A stretch of DNA of 64,000 bases. Source: Paenibacillus_E sp052115445. Lineage in GTDB: Bacteria > Bacillota > Bacilli > Paenibacillales > NBRC-103111. The first letter of the stretch is position 1, and every line of letters starts with the position of its first letter. The translations under genes were made by a program, and so were the position numbers. Below are positions 50,026 through 58,265 of this stretch, in pieces. The DNA is taken from contig NZ_JBFRGR010000028.1 of assembly GCF_052115445.1 (NCBI RefSeq), forward strand, positions 1 to 64,000, read 5' to 3'. The notes under the pieces are model-generated. The model was not told the origin of the DNA. It saw nothing but the letters and a program-made list of their open reading frames with translations, and made no database searches.

Positions 50026-53019
50026 ATGCGAACTAACAGACCATGGAAAAAAGTCGTTTCGTTACTTTTTGCAAGCGCTCTCTTACTACCGAACGGGTTG
50101 GTGGCATCCGCCGCTGTTGGTAACAATGGAGCCGAACTCGATAGTGTTTATTATAGTGATTTCGGTGATACGATCGCGCCAGACCCCGTTAATTGGGGAT
50201 TCGTAACAGCGAATGCTACGGTATCGATTAATACATATGAAGTGATGGGGAATAACACCCCGATGCTGCAGTTCACTCAGACGAACCAAAGTGGGGGGCG
50301 CGTAGCGACCAAGACCTTCGGTACTTCGGTTAAAGGCAGCCAAATTCTCGTTGAATTTGATTGGTACCCTGGCAAGGTGAATAATAAAGCCGCTAGCAAT
50401 CCTAGTGAAAACGGTGGCGAGTTCAGGATTCTCGATAGCACTGGCAATACGGTATTTACGGTAAACAATACGAACAATGCACCTTTGCAATATTTTGCAG
50501 GAAAGCAGCCTGCAGCGAGTACGGGTATTACGAATCCGCAAGCGTGGTATAAGGTAGGGATTAATCTTGATGTGGAAAATGAGGTCGTCAAATTCAAGTT
50601 AACCGACAAAGCTGCGGGTACAAGTCAGGAATTCACGTCCTCGCTGAATGGTGTAGCTTTTGATGGTTCAGTTGCTTCGGTTAAATTGGTAGGCATGCGG
50701 ACATCTGGCAATAATATTGCTTGGACGACGTACCTGGATAACTTTGGTGTGTATCACATGCCTATTCCGGAAAATCGAATTACGAAAGTGGATAAATTAT
50801 CCTATCATACGGTGTATGTAGATCAAACTACGTCGGATATCCACTCCATTGGTCTACCGCAATCCGTTAGCGTCACCCTAGCCAATAATAGTAAGGTAAA
50901 TGTGCCTGTAAGTGCGTGGGTTAACGTGGGCAAGGCTTGGAATCCCCATGAAGCCGGCGTATACACGTTTAAGGGTGAACTAACGGTTCCTGCGAGTCTG
51001 GAGAACGGTTTTGGCCGATATGCAACCCAATATGTATACAACCGTCTTACACCGCCAGATACGGCAAGACAGACAGAGTGGCTGGACAGAGGCGTTATCG
51101 CTTTACAATCAAATGAGGGTATATTCGTAAGCTGGCGCCTGCTTGCAGATGAGTATGACCGTGATGTGAAGTTCAATCTTTACCGCAATGGGCAAAAGCT
51201 GAATACGTCGCCGTTGTCTGTGACCAACTTTGCGGACTCGGCTGGTGTTGCCGGAGATACCTATGAAGTAGAGACAGTTGTCAATGGAAAGCAAGCAAAG
51301 GATAGAGAGGGAACATCAGCAGCTGCCAACGATTATCTTTCAATCCCGATGCAAAAGCCTGAAGGAGGAACTACGTCCACAGGCAGCTACACATATAGTG
51401 TCAATGACGCTGGTGTAGGGGATTTGGATGGAGACGGCGAGTATGAGGTCGTTGTGAAATGGTACCCATCTAACGCTATCGACAGTTCACAGAACGCGAT
51501 GACGGGGCCGACAATTTTTGATGCTTATAAAATGGACGGCACACTATTGTGGCGCATGAATATGGGGCTTAACCTCACATCAGGCGCGCATTATCATCAA
51601 TTTATTATCGCGGATTATGATGGGGATGGCAAAAGCGAATTCCTCATTAAAACGGCAGATGCAACGACCGTCTATGGGGTTGCAAATGGCAAATTTGATA
51701 GCAGCAAGGTGATCAGTGTCATTGGTAATGCGGCGGATAATGGCAAATGGGTAAATGAGTTTGGCCATATTTTCGGGGGGCCGGAGTACATTTCCGTATT
51801 CAAGGGTGAAACGGGCAAGGAGATCGATACCATTGATTATGCATTCCCGCTGGGAGATGTGGCCTCATGGGGAGATACCTGGCATAACCGTTCGGACCGT
51901 TTCCTTGCAGGATTAGCTTATTTGGATGGTAAGAAGCCAAGTGCCATCTACGGTAGAGGCTACTATGAACGGACTACGTATGTGGCCTATAGCTTAGTGC
52001 ATGGCAAGCTCAAAGAAGAGTGGACCTTCGACTCCGCTCAAGCGGGTAGAGGGGCAGGTTTAGGCTTCCACAATCTGGCCACGGCAGATGTTGATAATGA
52101 TGGTTTTGACGAAATTATCGCAGGATCATTGACCCTGGATCAGGACGGCACCATTCTCTATGAAATGGATGGCGAGATGCAGCGTGAACAGGGTTCACAT
52201 GGCGATGCGCTTCATGTAGGGGCATTTGATCCAGCACGTGAAGGTTTGCAGGTCATGGCGGTACATGAAGTTCCTTCTGTAGCATCGGTAGAGCTCCATG
52301 ATGCTGCTACAGGGGAAACACTGATGTCCTACAATGGTTATGTGGATACTGGACGTGGCTTGGCGGCTAATATTACGGCTAGCCCAGGCTTTGAGTTCTG
52401 GGGCACAGGAGGTACAACGCCAGCTTCGGGCGGAGCTATTTACAACGTTCAGGGACAGGTTGAAGCTGATAGCTTTAGAACGGCAGGCGTATCGGTAAAC
52501 TTCGCGCTTCACTGGGATGGGGATTTATTAAGTGAATTACTGGATAATACATCCATCTCGAAGTTTAATCCAGTGACGAAGAAAGCTGAGCCTATCAAAA
52601 GCTTTGCAGACGTAGTCAGCAACAATGGAACGAAGGCTACTCCGACCTTACAGGCTGATATCCTAGGAGATTGGCGTGAAGAAGTTCTTTTGCCAACAAC
52701 AGACAGCTCAGAACTGAGAATCTTCAGTACGACGATTCCTACGGAATATCGGATTTATACGCTCATGCATGACCCGGTATACAGAAACGGAATAGCATGG
52801 CAGAACACGGCGTACAATCAGCCACCGCATTTAAGCTTCTACCTCGGAGAAGACATCAGAGAGACGGTTCTGGCAGGTGGACTGCAAGCGCCTAAAATGG
52901 ATTATACGGACAAGCACCACGATAAGAAGCCGAAGGACCCTAAGGACCCGAAGGACCCTAAAGACCCTAAAGACTCAAAGGACCCAAAGGACCCTAAAGA
53001 TCCAAAAGATTATAAGTAA
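50026..53019 (+). CDS. Secreted rhamnogalacturonan lyase, PL11 family
   Basis: Exported polysaccharide lyase acting on the rhamnogalacturonan I backbone of pectin. ATG 50026 lies nine bases after GAAGGAGTG. Signal peptide: WKKVVSLLFASALLLPNGLV, cleavage after ASA. Residues about 40-240 form an N-terminal beta-sandwich (likely carbohydrate-binding), followed by a linker domain. The PL11 propeller begins at RGVIALQSNEGIFVSWRL and includes calcium-binding DxDGDG loops (GDLDGDGEYEVVVKWYP, DYDGDGKSEFLIKTAD) and DILGDWREEVLLPT. The protein ends in about nine Lys-Asp-Pro repeats and a stop, an odd end where an anchor would be expected. It is 997 residues long. Confidence 0.9.
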   Translation: MRTNRPWKKVVSLLFASALLLPNGLVASAAVGNNGAELDSVYYSDFGDTIAPDPVNWGFVTANATVSINTYEVMGNNTPMLQFTQTNQSGGRVATKTFGTSVKGSQILVEFDWYPGKVNNKAASNPSENGGEFRILDSTGNTVFTVNNTNNAPLQYFAGKQPAASTGITNPQAWYKVGINLDVENEVVKFKLTDKAAGTSQEFTSSLNGVAFDGSVASVKLVGMRTSGNNIAWTTYLDNFGVYHMPIPENRITKVDKLSYHTVYVDQTTSDIHSIGLPQSVSVTLANNSKVNVPVSAWVNVGKAWNPHEAGVYTFKGELTVPASLENGFGRYATQYVYNRLTPPDTARQTEWLDRGVIALQSNEGIFVSWRLLADEYDRDVKFNLYRNGQKLNTSPLSVTNFADSAGVAGDTYEVETVVNGKQAKDREGTSAAANDYLSIPMQKPEGGTTSTGSYTYSVNDAGVGDLDGDGEYEVVVKWYPSNAIDSSQNAMTGPTIFDAYKMDGTLLWRMNMGLNLTSGAHYHQFIIADYDGDGKSEFLIKTADATTVYGVANGKFDSSKVISVIGNAADNGKWVNEFGHIFGGPEYISVFKGETGKEIDTIDYAFPLGDVASWGDTWHNRSDRFLAGLAYLDGKKPSAIYGRGYYERTTYVAYSLVHGKLKEEWTFDSAQAGRGAGLGFHNLATADVDNDGFDEIIAGSLTLDQDGTILYEMDGEMQREQGSHGDALHVGAFDPAREGLQVMAVHEVPSVASVELHDAATGETLMSYNGYVDTGRGLAANITASPGFEFWGTGGTTPASGGAIYNVQGQVEADSFRTAGVSVNFALHWDGDLLSELLDNTSISKFNPVTKKAEPIKSFADVVSNNGTKATPTLQADILGDWREEVLLPTTDSSELRIFSTTIPTEYRIYTLMHDPVYRNGIAWQNTAYNQPPHLSFYLGEDIRETVLAGGLQAPKMDYTDKHHDKKPKDPKDPKDPKDPKDSKDPKDPKDPKDYK
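52926..53016 (+). repeat. Tandem 9-bp repeat encoding a Lys-Asp-Pro tail
   Basis: About nine copies of a unit like aaggaccct, giving repeated PKD tripeptides directly before the stop codon. Such repeats slip easily, so tail length may vary. Confidence 0.8.
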
Positions 53020-53023
53020 TGGG

Positions 53024-53050
53024 AAAACCCGCTCATGGAGCGGGTTTTTT
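53024..53050 (+). terminator. Terminator after the lyase gene
   Basis: 11-bp stem aaaacccgctc / gagcgggtttt with a 3-base loop and T-run. Confidence 0.9.
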
Positions 53051-53093
53051 GCCGAATAGGCATGACGATGAGTTTGTGGCAGGCTGTCTCGCA

Positions 53094-53300
53094 AATATAC
53101 GGTGGTCCAGGCAAATAGATGGATTTTATCCAGTTATATTTCACGATTTTACGATCAAAAGCTCAATAGATGGAAAACCTACAGGTAATTTTAACCATTT
53201 TATCCAATGTGAATAAAAAAGTGATTATTAACTACATATTTTACAGTTAAATCGAGTTTTCGAAGAAATTTCTCGTAAATAGCTGTACATTTTCCAGTTA
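53094..53300. repeat. Intergenic region with degenerate CAGTTAA-core repeats
   Basis: Four or five units such as ttttatccagttatattt (near 53125), acctacaggtaatttt (near 53178), attttacagttaaatcg (near 53240) and acattttccagttaacac (near 53287). They resemble those at 45960-46160. No gene is recognised. Confidence 0.45.
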
Positions 53301-53416
53301 ACACAAATGTGTAGCATACGTGTCTTTCCAAACTTACCAGCACCACCAGCAGTAGCATCAGCACCACCAGCTCCAATCCTACCAAACGATTGTTTCTTAG
53401 TGTCCGTCCTCTACCT

Positions 53417-53605
53417 TCACAAACAGAAACTCAACACGACCGTAATATCATTCTCCGTTAAATCGATATGTCCGTGTTCATTTCGGTTTAATTGATATCC
53501 GTTCTCCTCGATCCCCTTACATATACGAAATAGCCGATGTTCATCCATTTGGATTAGCTTTGCGAAATGTGCTAGATACATGGGCTTATCATTTAGAGAA
53601 ATCAT
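53417..53605 (-). CDS. Tiny MerR/DUF3967-like helix-turn-helix protein
   Basis: A 62-residue frame with a plausible site (AGGTAGG) before the ATG. The peptide (HFAKLIQMDEHRLFRICKGI, then ENGYQLNRNEHGHIDLTEND) resembles the N-terminal HTH of RacA/DUF3967-type proteins, where the motif is a helix pair followed by a Gly-Tyr turn and an acidic helix. It stops early compared with those proteins, so it may be a truncated remnant or a stand-alone domain. A short frameshifted continuation ends soon after. Confidence 0.4.
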   Translation of the reverse strand: MISLNDKPMYLAHFAKLIQMDEHRLFRICKGIEENGYQLNRNEHGHIDLTENDITVVLSFCL

Positions 53606-53770
53606 TTTACCTACCTACTCTCTGTGAGGTTATTTTGCGACTTAGCATTAAATTAACAAGAATGGGTTAAAAAGTATCAGGAAAATTGTCGGCGATACAT
53701 CCCAAATAGGGATTGTTTGGTAGTTTGTCACAAAGCGTGGTCAGGCAGTCAGAGGTGAACGAGAAAACAA

Positions 53771-53800
53771 CAAAAGGCCGCCGCATCATAGCGACAGCCT
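53771..53800 (-). terminator. Terminator of the diguanylate cyclase gene
   Basis: Minus-strand stem aggctgtcgc / gcggcggcct with G-T pairs, then TTTT. The stem begins inside the last codon. Confidence 0.6.
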
Positions 53801-54980
53801 AAGCATGTACGAATTGTTTATCTACAGAACCACGATATACACCGTTTCGACCGTTTCTTTTGGCTTGGTAAAGCGCTTTATCACAAGTGGAGTAAAGCTC
53901 TTCGAGATGTGTCTGCTCATCAGGGATGACTGTGAGAACTCCTAAACTAATGGTATAGGAAAGCTGTAGTCCAGGAACTAGCGCGCCTTCTGCGGCCTGC
54001 CTAAGCTTCTCCGAATAAAGCGAGGAATCTCGTTCACCCATGCCAGGTACCATGATGGCAAATTCGTCTCCGCCGTATCTAGCGAAAAGATCATCAGCGC
54101 CGAGCTGCTCTTTCATTCGTGTCGTGAGATCGACGAGCACTTGATCGCCCTTATCATGACCGAATGTATCATTGATGGATTTGAAATTATCAATATCAAA
54201 CAGCAGCAAGGTGATTGGCTTCTGCATTTTCGCGTAAGCAGAAATGTATTGATTGGTACGTGTGATGAATGTCCTGCGGTTCAGTGTACCGGTCAAATCG
54301 TCATAGTTGGCCATGCGAATAAGAGCTTGGTCAGTTTGTTCTTTCATTAAGAGAATGAATCCCGTATTTCCCGCAATCATGACGAAGTATTGGCCTAGCA
54401 GCACCATGGTCTGATTACCGTTCATATGATAAAAGCTTATCAATGTTTCGAAGAATACGGCACTAACGGCACGAATCAGAAGAAATACCAAGACTGTAAG
54501 ATACAGATAGCCTAGCACATGGGTCACCATGGAGGCGGCCCGTTTTTGAATCATTTTGTATGCGGGTATGAGGAGGCTCATAGCAACACCCATGGAAACA
54601 AAGGAAATTCTGAGCTTCTCTACATTGTCGAAAAGAAGGATGAAATGGAAGCCGACAATGTTGAAAATTGTCAAAGCAATATACAGGTTACGCGTCAGCT
54701 TGCTCAGGATATTCTGAATTTTCAGCACGGAGATGGTTTCAAAGGCATAACCGATAAAAAGTAATGAGTTCACAAGAGAGATTGTAAGTGAATCCGGTAG
54801 GCCATCACGGAGGATAAAGATCACCCACGCAGTGGCTTGTAGGCATTTTGCATAGAAAAAGTATCTGATTGTACTTTCGTTCTTATGTTGACGCCAGTAG
54901 GCGATGATAAACACGGCTGTGAATAGGTGGCCGATGACTAGTGTCAACAGGATGGTTTTCATATCTAAAAGTAGATCCAT
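53799..54980 (-). CDS. Membrane diguanylate cyclase (GGDEF)
   Basis: Makes cyclic di-GMP from two GTP. About 393 residues: seven or so hydrophobic segments (starting LLTLVIGHLFTAVFIIAYW) cover 1-215, and a C-terminal GGDEF domain follows with DDLTGTLNRR, LLFDIDNFKSINDTFGHDKGD and the intact active site YGGDEF. There is no EAL domain. ATG 54980 is chosen because GAGG lies seven bases upstream; ATG 54992 would be inside that site. It is divergent from the second GGDEF gene at 55200. Confidence 0.88.
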   Translation of the reverse strand: MDLLLDMKTILLTLVIGHLFTAVFIIAYWRQHKNESTIRYFFYAKCLQATAWVIFILRDGLPDSLTISLVNSLLFIGYAFETISVLKIQNILSKLTRNLYIALTIFNIVGFHFILLFDNVEKLRISFVSMGVAMSLLIPAYKMIQKRAASMVTHVLGYLYLTVLVFLLIRAVSAVFFETLISFYHMNGNQTMVLLGQYFVMIAGNTGFILLMKEQTDQALIRMANYDDLTGTLNRRTFITRTNQYISAYAKMQKPITLLLFDIDNFKSINDTFGHDKGDQVLVDLTTRMKEQLGADDLFARYGGDEFAIMVPGMGERDSSLYSEKLRQAAEGALVPGLQLSYTISLGVLTVIPDEQTHLEELYSTCDKALYQAKRNGRNGVYRGSVDKQFVHA

Positions 54981-55199
54981 TTTGAACCTCATCTGACTGT
55001 TAGAAGTTTTTGGGATGATCTCAAAAAAATGTCGAATACCATTACTTTACCATAAAATTGAAGTGGTTTGCTTCGAATTTTTGTTAACGATCATTTTCGA
55101 GTCGATTCGACTGCATGAACCAAATACTCCTTGAAATGTATGGAACAAGTGTGTCACTATAGAACTATATAGACACAATTTGGATGATGGTGATGTGGG

Positions 55200-55865
55200 A
55201 TGAATTACTCAGGACGACTCGTTATAGTGTCTGTTGTTTTAATCACGATCGTGGGTTTAAGAACCTATGGTACGCTTTATTATAACTTTCCCTGGCTTCA
55301 GTTTCCTATCTTTGGCATGTGCATCTTATTTGCAAGTTGGGTGCTAGGTACACAGTATGACCGGTTGAAATTCCTCTCCGAAAAAGATCATCTGACGACG
55401 CTCTATAACAGAAGGTTCATCATGGACGCTTTCCCTAAGCTCATCACCTCAGTGGAGCGCAGACAAGGGCAGTTGATTTTATATTTCATCGATGTCGATA
55501 ACTTCAAATTAATTAACGACTCTCGCGGGCACAAGATCGGTGATCAAGTTCTGCAGCGCATCGCGAATGTCTTACTGCTTGATTTACAGAAGAAAGATTT
55601 AGCTGCACGGTGGGCGGGTGATGAATTTTTGATCCTATCGACGTCCACGGATGCATCCAAGAAAGAAGTATTGATCAATCATATTCAGAATGAATTAAAG
55701 CTAGCTTCGCGAGAGTTCAATTTGGAAATAACCGTATCGATTGGAACGGCTGTGTATCCTGACGAGGCGCGAACCTTAGATGATTTACTGCATGCAGCGG
55801 ATCTCGATATGTACTCTTTGAAGACAGATAGGAAAAATACGAACATTATAGTTGAAAGTCACTAA
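55200..55865 (+). CDS. Membrane diguanylate cyclase (GGDEF), short
   Basis: A 221-residue protein with two N-terminal membrane helices (RLVIVSVVLITIVGL and FPIFGMCILFASWVLG) and one GGDEF domain: KDHLTTLYNRR, FIDVDNFKLINDSRGHKIGD, and the active-site loop WAGDEF, the AGDEF variant usually tolerated for activity. No other sensory domain is seen, so regulation may be by membrane state or partners. It is divergent from the larger cyclase, and a terminator follows. Confidence 0.85.
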   Translation: MNYSGRLVIVSVVLITIVGLRTYGTLYYNFPWLQFPIFGMCILFASWVLGTQYDRLKFLSEKDHLTTLYNRRFIMDAFPKLITSVERRQGQLILYFIDVDNFKLINDSRGHKIGDQVLQRIANVLLLDLQKKDLAARWAGDEFLILSTSTDASKKEVLINHIQNELKLASREFNLEITVSIGTAVYPDEARTLDDLLHAADLDMYSLKTDRKNTNIIVESH

Positions 55866-55873
55866 ATCATTAG

Positions 55874-55913
55874 AAAGAGCCTGTCACTTGTAGTATAGTG
55901 AGAGGCTCTTTTC
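55874..55913. terminator. Terminator between convergent genes
   Basis: aaagagcct and tcact pair with agtga and aggctcttt around an 8-base loop; T-rich on both sides. Confidence 0.75.
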
Positions 55914-55927
55914 TTCATGTCCGTATG

Positions 55928-56335
55928 TTATAACGCCCGCATCCGATTATTTCTTGGATTGTGTTCAACTTCTGCAAGACCAAGTACCTCCATTAATGGG
56001 GGGACATACATGCCGAATCTGCCGCGGAAACCTTTCTTCAAACCATACCAACCGCCAATTGGGTTTTCAGGAGAGCGGCCCCAAGCTTCAACCGTGCCAT
56101 CTTTGGCTGGCTTCTGCTCATCAGCGCTGCCGAGCTCGATCCAATCTCCATGCTGCTTGAGCATCTCGTGCAAGTCATGAATGCAACGGTAGTCGTAGTG
56201 CAAAACGGTTTTGCCAACCGTGCAAACAAGGATGGCTTTGCCATCTTTCTCGTCTTTATACATCTCATATTCGGAGGTTTGTGGAGGTGTTTTTAATGGC
56301 CATGGATTTTCTTTCGTACCCATCACTGTCGACAT
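55928..56335 (-). CDS. Conserved hypothetical protein
   Basis: A 135-residue soluble protein without a named domain that I recognise. It starts at ATG 56335 behind GAGGAGTC. The sequence (ENPWPLKTPPQTSEYEMYKD, VGKTVLHYDYRCIHDLHEML, WYGLKKGFRGRFGMYVPPLM) is well mixed and codon use is backbone-like, so it is a real gene. There is one Cys and several His, but no clear catalytic pattern. It is divergent from the arsR unit. Confidence 0.75.
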   Translation of the reverse strand: MSTVMGTKENPWPLKTPPQTSEYEMYKDEKDGKAILVCTVGKTVLHYDYRCIHDLHEMLKQHGDWIELGSADEQKPAKDGTVEAWGRSPENPIGGWYGLKKGFRGRFGMYVPPLMEVLGLAEVEHNPRNNRMRAL

Positions 56336-56417
56336 TGGAATGACTCCTCTGATTTCATATTTGTACTTATGTACAGAATATATCAAATGAGGAAACAGTA
56401 CAACAATATTAATTAAG

Positions 56418-56446
56418 TTGACACTTAATTAAGTGTGCGCTAAATT
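56418..56446 (+). promoter_or_regulatory. Promoter and palindromic operator of the arsR-SRPBCC unit
   Basis: TTGACA (56418-56423), 17-base spacer, TAAATT (56441-56446). A perfect 16-bp palindrome (56421-56436, acacttaattaagtgt) fills the spacer and overlaps the -35. The expected transcription start coincides with the ATG at 56453. Confidence 0.75.
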
Positions 56447-56452
56447 AACGAC

Positions 56453-56776
56453 ATGATAGATAAAGCCATTCAAGCGATAACGGAGCCTAGGCGCAGAGAT
56501 ATATTACATCTTGTCCGTGATGGAGAGCTGACCTCCAGCGCGATTGCGTCACATTTTGACGTATCAGCACCAGCCATATCACAGCACCTGAAGGTGCTCG
56601 AAGAAGCAGGACTCGTTGTAGTTAGACGAGACGGAACTAAACGATTTTATGGCATAAGGAGGGAAGGGTTTGCTGAGTTGATGCAGTACTTTGAGAGCTT
56701 CTGGGATGACAGCTTGATGCGATTGAAAGAAGCCGCAGAAGAGGAGGAAAGGAGAAAACATGACGCAAATCAGTAG
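56453..56776 (+). CDS. ArsR-family transcriptional regulator
   Basis: A 107-residue winged-helix repressor. The HTH is clear: LTSSAIASHFDVSAPAISQHLKVLEEAGLV, then the wing RRDGTKRFYGI. No metal-binding Cys pair is present, so it belongs to the non-metal ArsR group that is often paired with SRPBCC (AHSA1) proteins. There is no ribosome binding site before the ATG, and the predicted transcription start coincides with it, suggesting a leaderless mRNA. It overlaps the next gene by 17 bases and probably represses its own unit through the palindrome in its promoter. Confidence 0.9.
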   Translation: MIDKAIQAITEPRRRDILHLVRDGELTSSAIASHFDVSAPAISQHLKVLEEAGLVVVRRDGTKRFYGIRREGFAELMQYFESFWDDSLMRLKEAAEEEERRKHDANQ

Positions 56777-57218
56777 CAGTGACACGATTAAAAAAGAAAT
56801 TTTTATTGAATGCCGACCGGAGACGTTGTTTTCATTCTTTACGGATCCTGAGAAATTAGTTCGTTGGATGGGGCGCCACGTGTTGCTTGATCCAAGTATC
56901 GGGGGCAAGTACCGCATTGACGTGAATGGCAGCGACATTGCGATGGGGGAATATAAGGAATTGATTCCGAATGAGAAAATCGTGATGACATGGGGCTGGG
57001 AGAAATCGAAGGTGGTTCCGCCGGGGGCCAGTACGGTTGAATTTAAACTGACGCCGAAAGATAACGGGACGCTTTTGGAATTGACGCATTATGATTTGCC
57101 AGCAAACGAAGTTGCTTCGCATGTACAAGGATGGACGCATTATATGCCTCGTATTCAAGCAATCGCACAAGGCCAAGATCCGGGTGTCGATCCGTGGTCA
57201 GAGCAAGCTATGCATTAA
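56760..57218 (+). CDS. SRPBCC (AHSA1-like) protein
   Basis: A 152-residue START/AHSA1-type beta-barrel protein that binds hydrophobic ligands in related families. Motifs include IECRPETLFSFFTDPEKLVRWMG, GGKYRIDVNGSDIAMGEYKE, MTWGWE and LTHYDLPANEVASHVQGWTHY. It overlaps the arsR gene, with AGGAGGAAAGG inside arsR as its ribosome binding site. Ligand and role are unknown. Confidence 0.85.
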   Translation: MTQISSSDTIKKEIFIECRPETLFSFFTDPEKLVRWMGRHVLLDPSIGGKYRIDVNGSDIAMGEYKELIPNEKIVMTWGWEKSKVVPPGASTVEFKLTPKDNGTLLELTHYDLPANEVASHVQGWTHYMPRIQAIAQGQDPGVDPWSEQAMH

Positions 57219-57277
57219 TTGGCATGGGAATATCATAAAAATGACTTCACTAATTTGAAATTGCGGAGTGCGTAATA

Positions 57278-57667
57278 ATGAGTGGAACGATTCGTCAAGA
57301 AGTAACATTTACAACTGACCCTGCACGTATTTACGAAATCCTTACGAGCAGCGAGCAGTTCAGCAGAGCTAGCGGCGGTGCTCCCACGGAGATTAGCACA
57401 GATGAAGGTGGGACTTTCTCATGCTTCGGCGGCATGATTCTCGGCCGTAACATTGAGCTTGTACCGAACAAACGTGTTGTACAAGCATGGCGAGTGGCGA
57501 ATTGGCCGGAAGGTGTGTATTCTCTAGTTAAGTTCGAGCTTCAGGAGAAAGGTTCCGAAACGTTGCTGGTATTTGAGCATTCTGCTTTCCCGGAAGAGCA
57601 TGGTGAGCATCTTGCAGCAGGTTGGCATACGAATTATTGGGAGCCGATAGCGAAACTATTGGCTTAA
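57278..57667 (+). CDS. SRPBCC (AHSA1-like) protein
   Basis: A 129-residue member of the same family (TTDPARIYEILTSSEQFSRA, FSCFGGMILGRNIELVPN, QAWRVANWPEGVYSLVKFEL, FPEEHGEHLAAGWHTNYWEP). It is a complete small AHSA1 domain. It follows the first SRPBCC gene by 59 bases and is followed by a small GC-rich hairpin. Confidence 0.85.
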   Translation: MSGTIRQEVTFTTDPARIYEILTSSEQFSRASGGAPTEISTDEGGTFSCFGGMILGRNIELVPNKRVVQAWRVANWPEGVYSLVKFELQEKGSETLLVFEHSAFPEEHGEHLAAGWHTNYWEPIAKLLA

Positions 57668-57680
57668 CGAAATGAAGCAG

Positions 57681-57705
57681 CGCGCCAATGGTTGGCGCGT
57701 TATTT
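57681..57705 (+). terminator. Hairpin after the second SRPBCC gene
   Basis: 8-bp stem cgcgccaa / ttggcgcg with a 3-base loop, then ttattt. Possibly a partial terminator. Confidence 0.5.
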
Positions 57706-57729
57706 ATATTGAAGAGGGAGGTTGGTAAT

Positions 57730-58173
57730 ATGGTTGATGTTTTCACCGAAATAATAATCAATTGTCCTCGTGAGCAAGTATCGGAGTACGCGGCTAACCC
57801 AGATAAGGCACCGGAATGGTATGTGAATATTAATTCGGCCGAATGGCAAACAGCTAAACCTCTCCAGGTTGGGTCGAAAATTGCTTTTAAAGCCAACTTT
57901 CTGGGTAGACAACTAGCCTATGTGTATGAAGTCACGGAATTTAGTCCTGGTTATAAACTTGTGATGAGTACCGCCAACGGCCCTTTTCCCATGGAGACAA
58001 CGTATACGTGGGATTCAGTGGGGAGTAGTCGTACCACGCGGATGACTTTGCGGAACAAAGGAAAACCGACAGGCTTCTCCACGATATTTTCTCCGTTTAT
58101 GTCTTTGATGATGAAAAGGGCTAACCAAAAGGACTTGAATAAAGTGAAGTTGATTATGGAAACGCGCTCGTGA
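57730..58173 (+). CDS. SRPBCC family protein
   Basis: A 147-residue polyketide-cyclase/START-type protein, more distant from the two before it (INCPREQVSEYAANPDKAPEWY, GSKIAFKANFLGRQLAYVYE, GPFPMETTYTWDS). It starts at ATG 57730 behind GAGGGAGG. Clustered with arsR and two AHSA1-like genes, ending at a strong terminator; function is unknown. Confidence 0.82.
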   Translation: MVDVFTEIIINCPREQVSEYAANPDKAPEWYVNINSAEWQTAKPLQVGSKIAFKANFLGRQLAYVYEVTEFSPGYKLVMSTANGPFPMETTYTWDSVGSSRTTRMTLRNKGKPTGFSTIFSPFMSLMMKRANQKDLNKVKLIMETRS

Positions 58174-58217
58174 GCGCACTAATCAAATATTCCAGGTTGC
58201 AGCGAAATTATAAAAGT

Positions 58218-58247
58218 AGAAGAAGCACCCGCGAGGGTGCTTCTTCT
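58218..58247. terminator. Bidirectional terminator
   Basis: 13-bp stem agaagaagcaccc / gggtgcttcttct with a 4-base loop between convergent genes. Confidence 0.75.
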
Positions 58248-58265
58248 TGTAAATAAAGCCGATAC

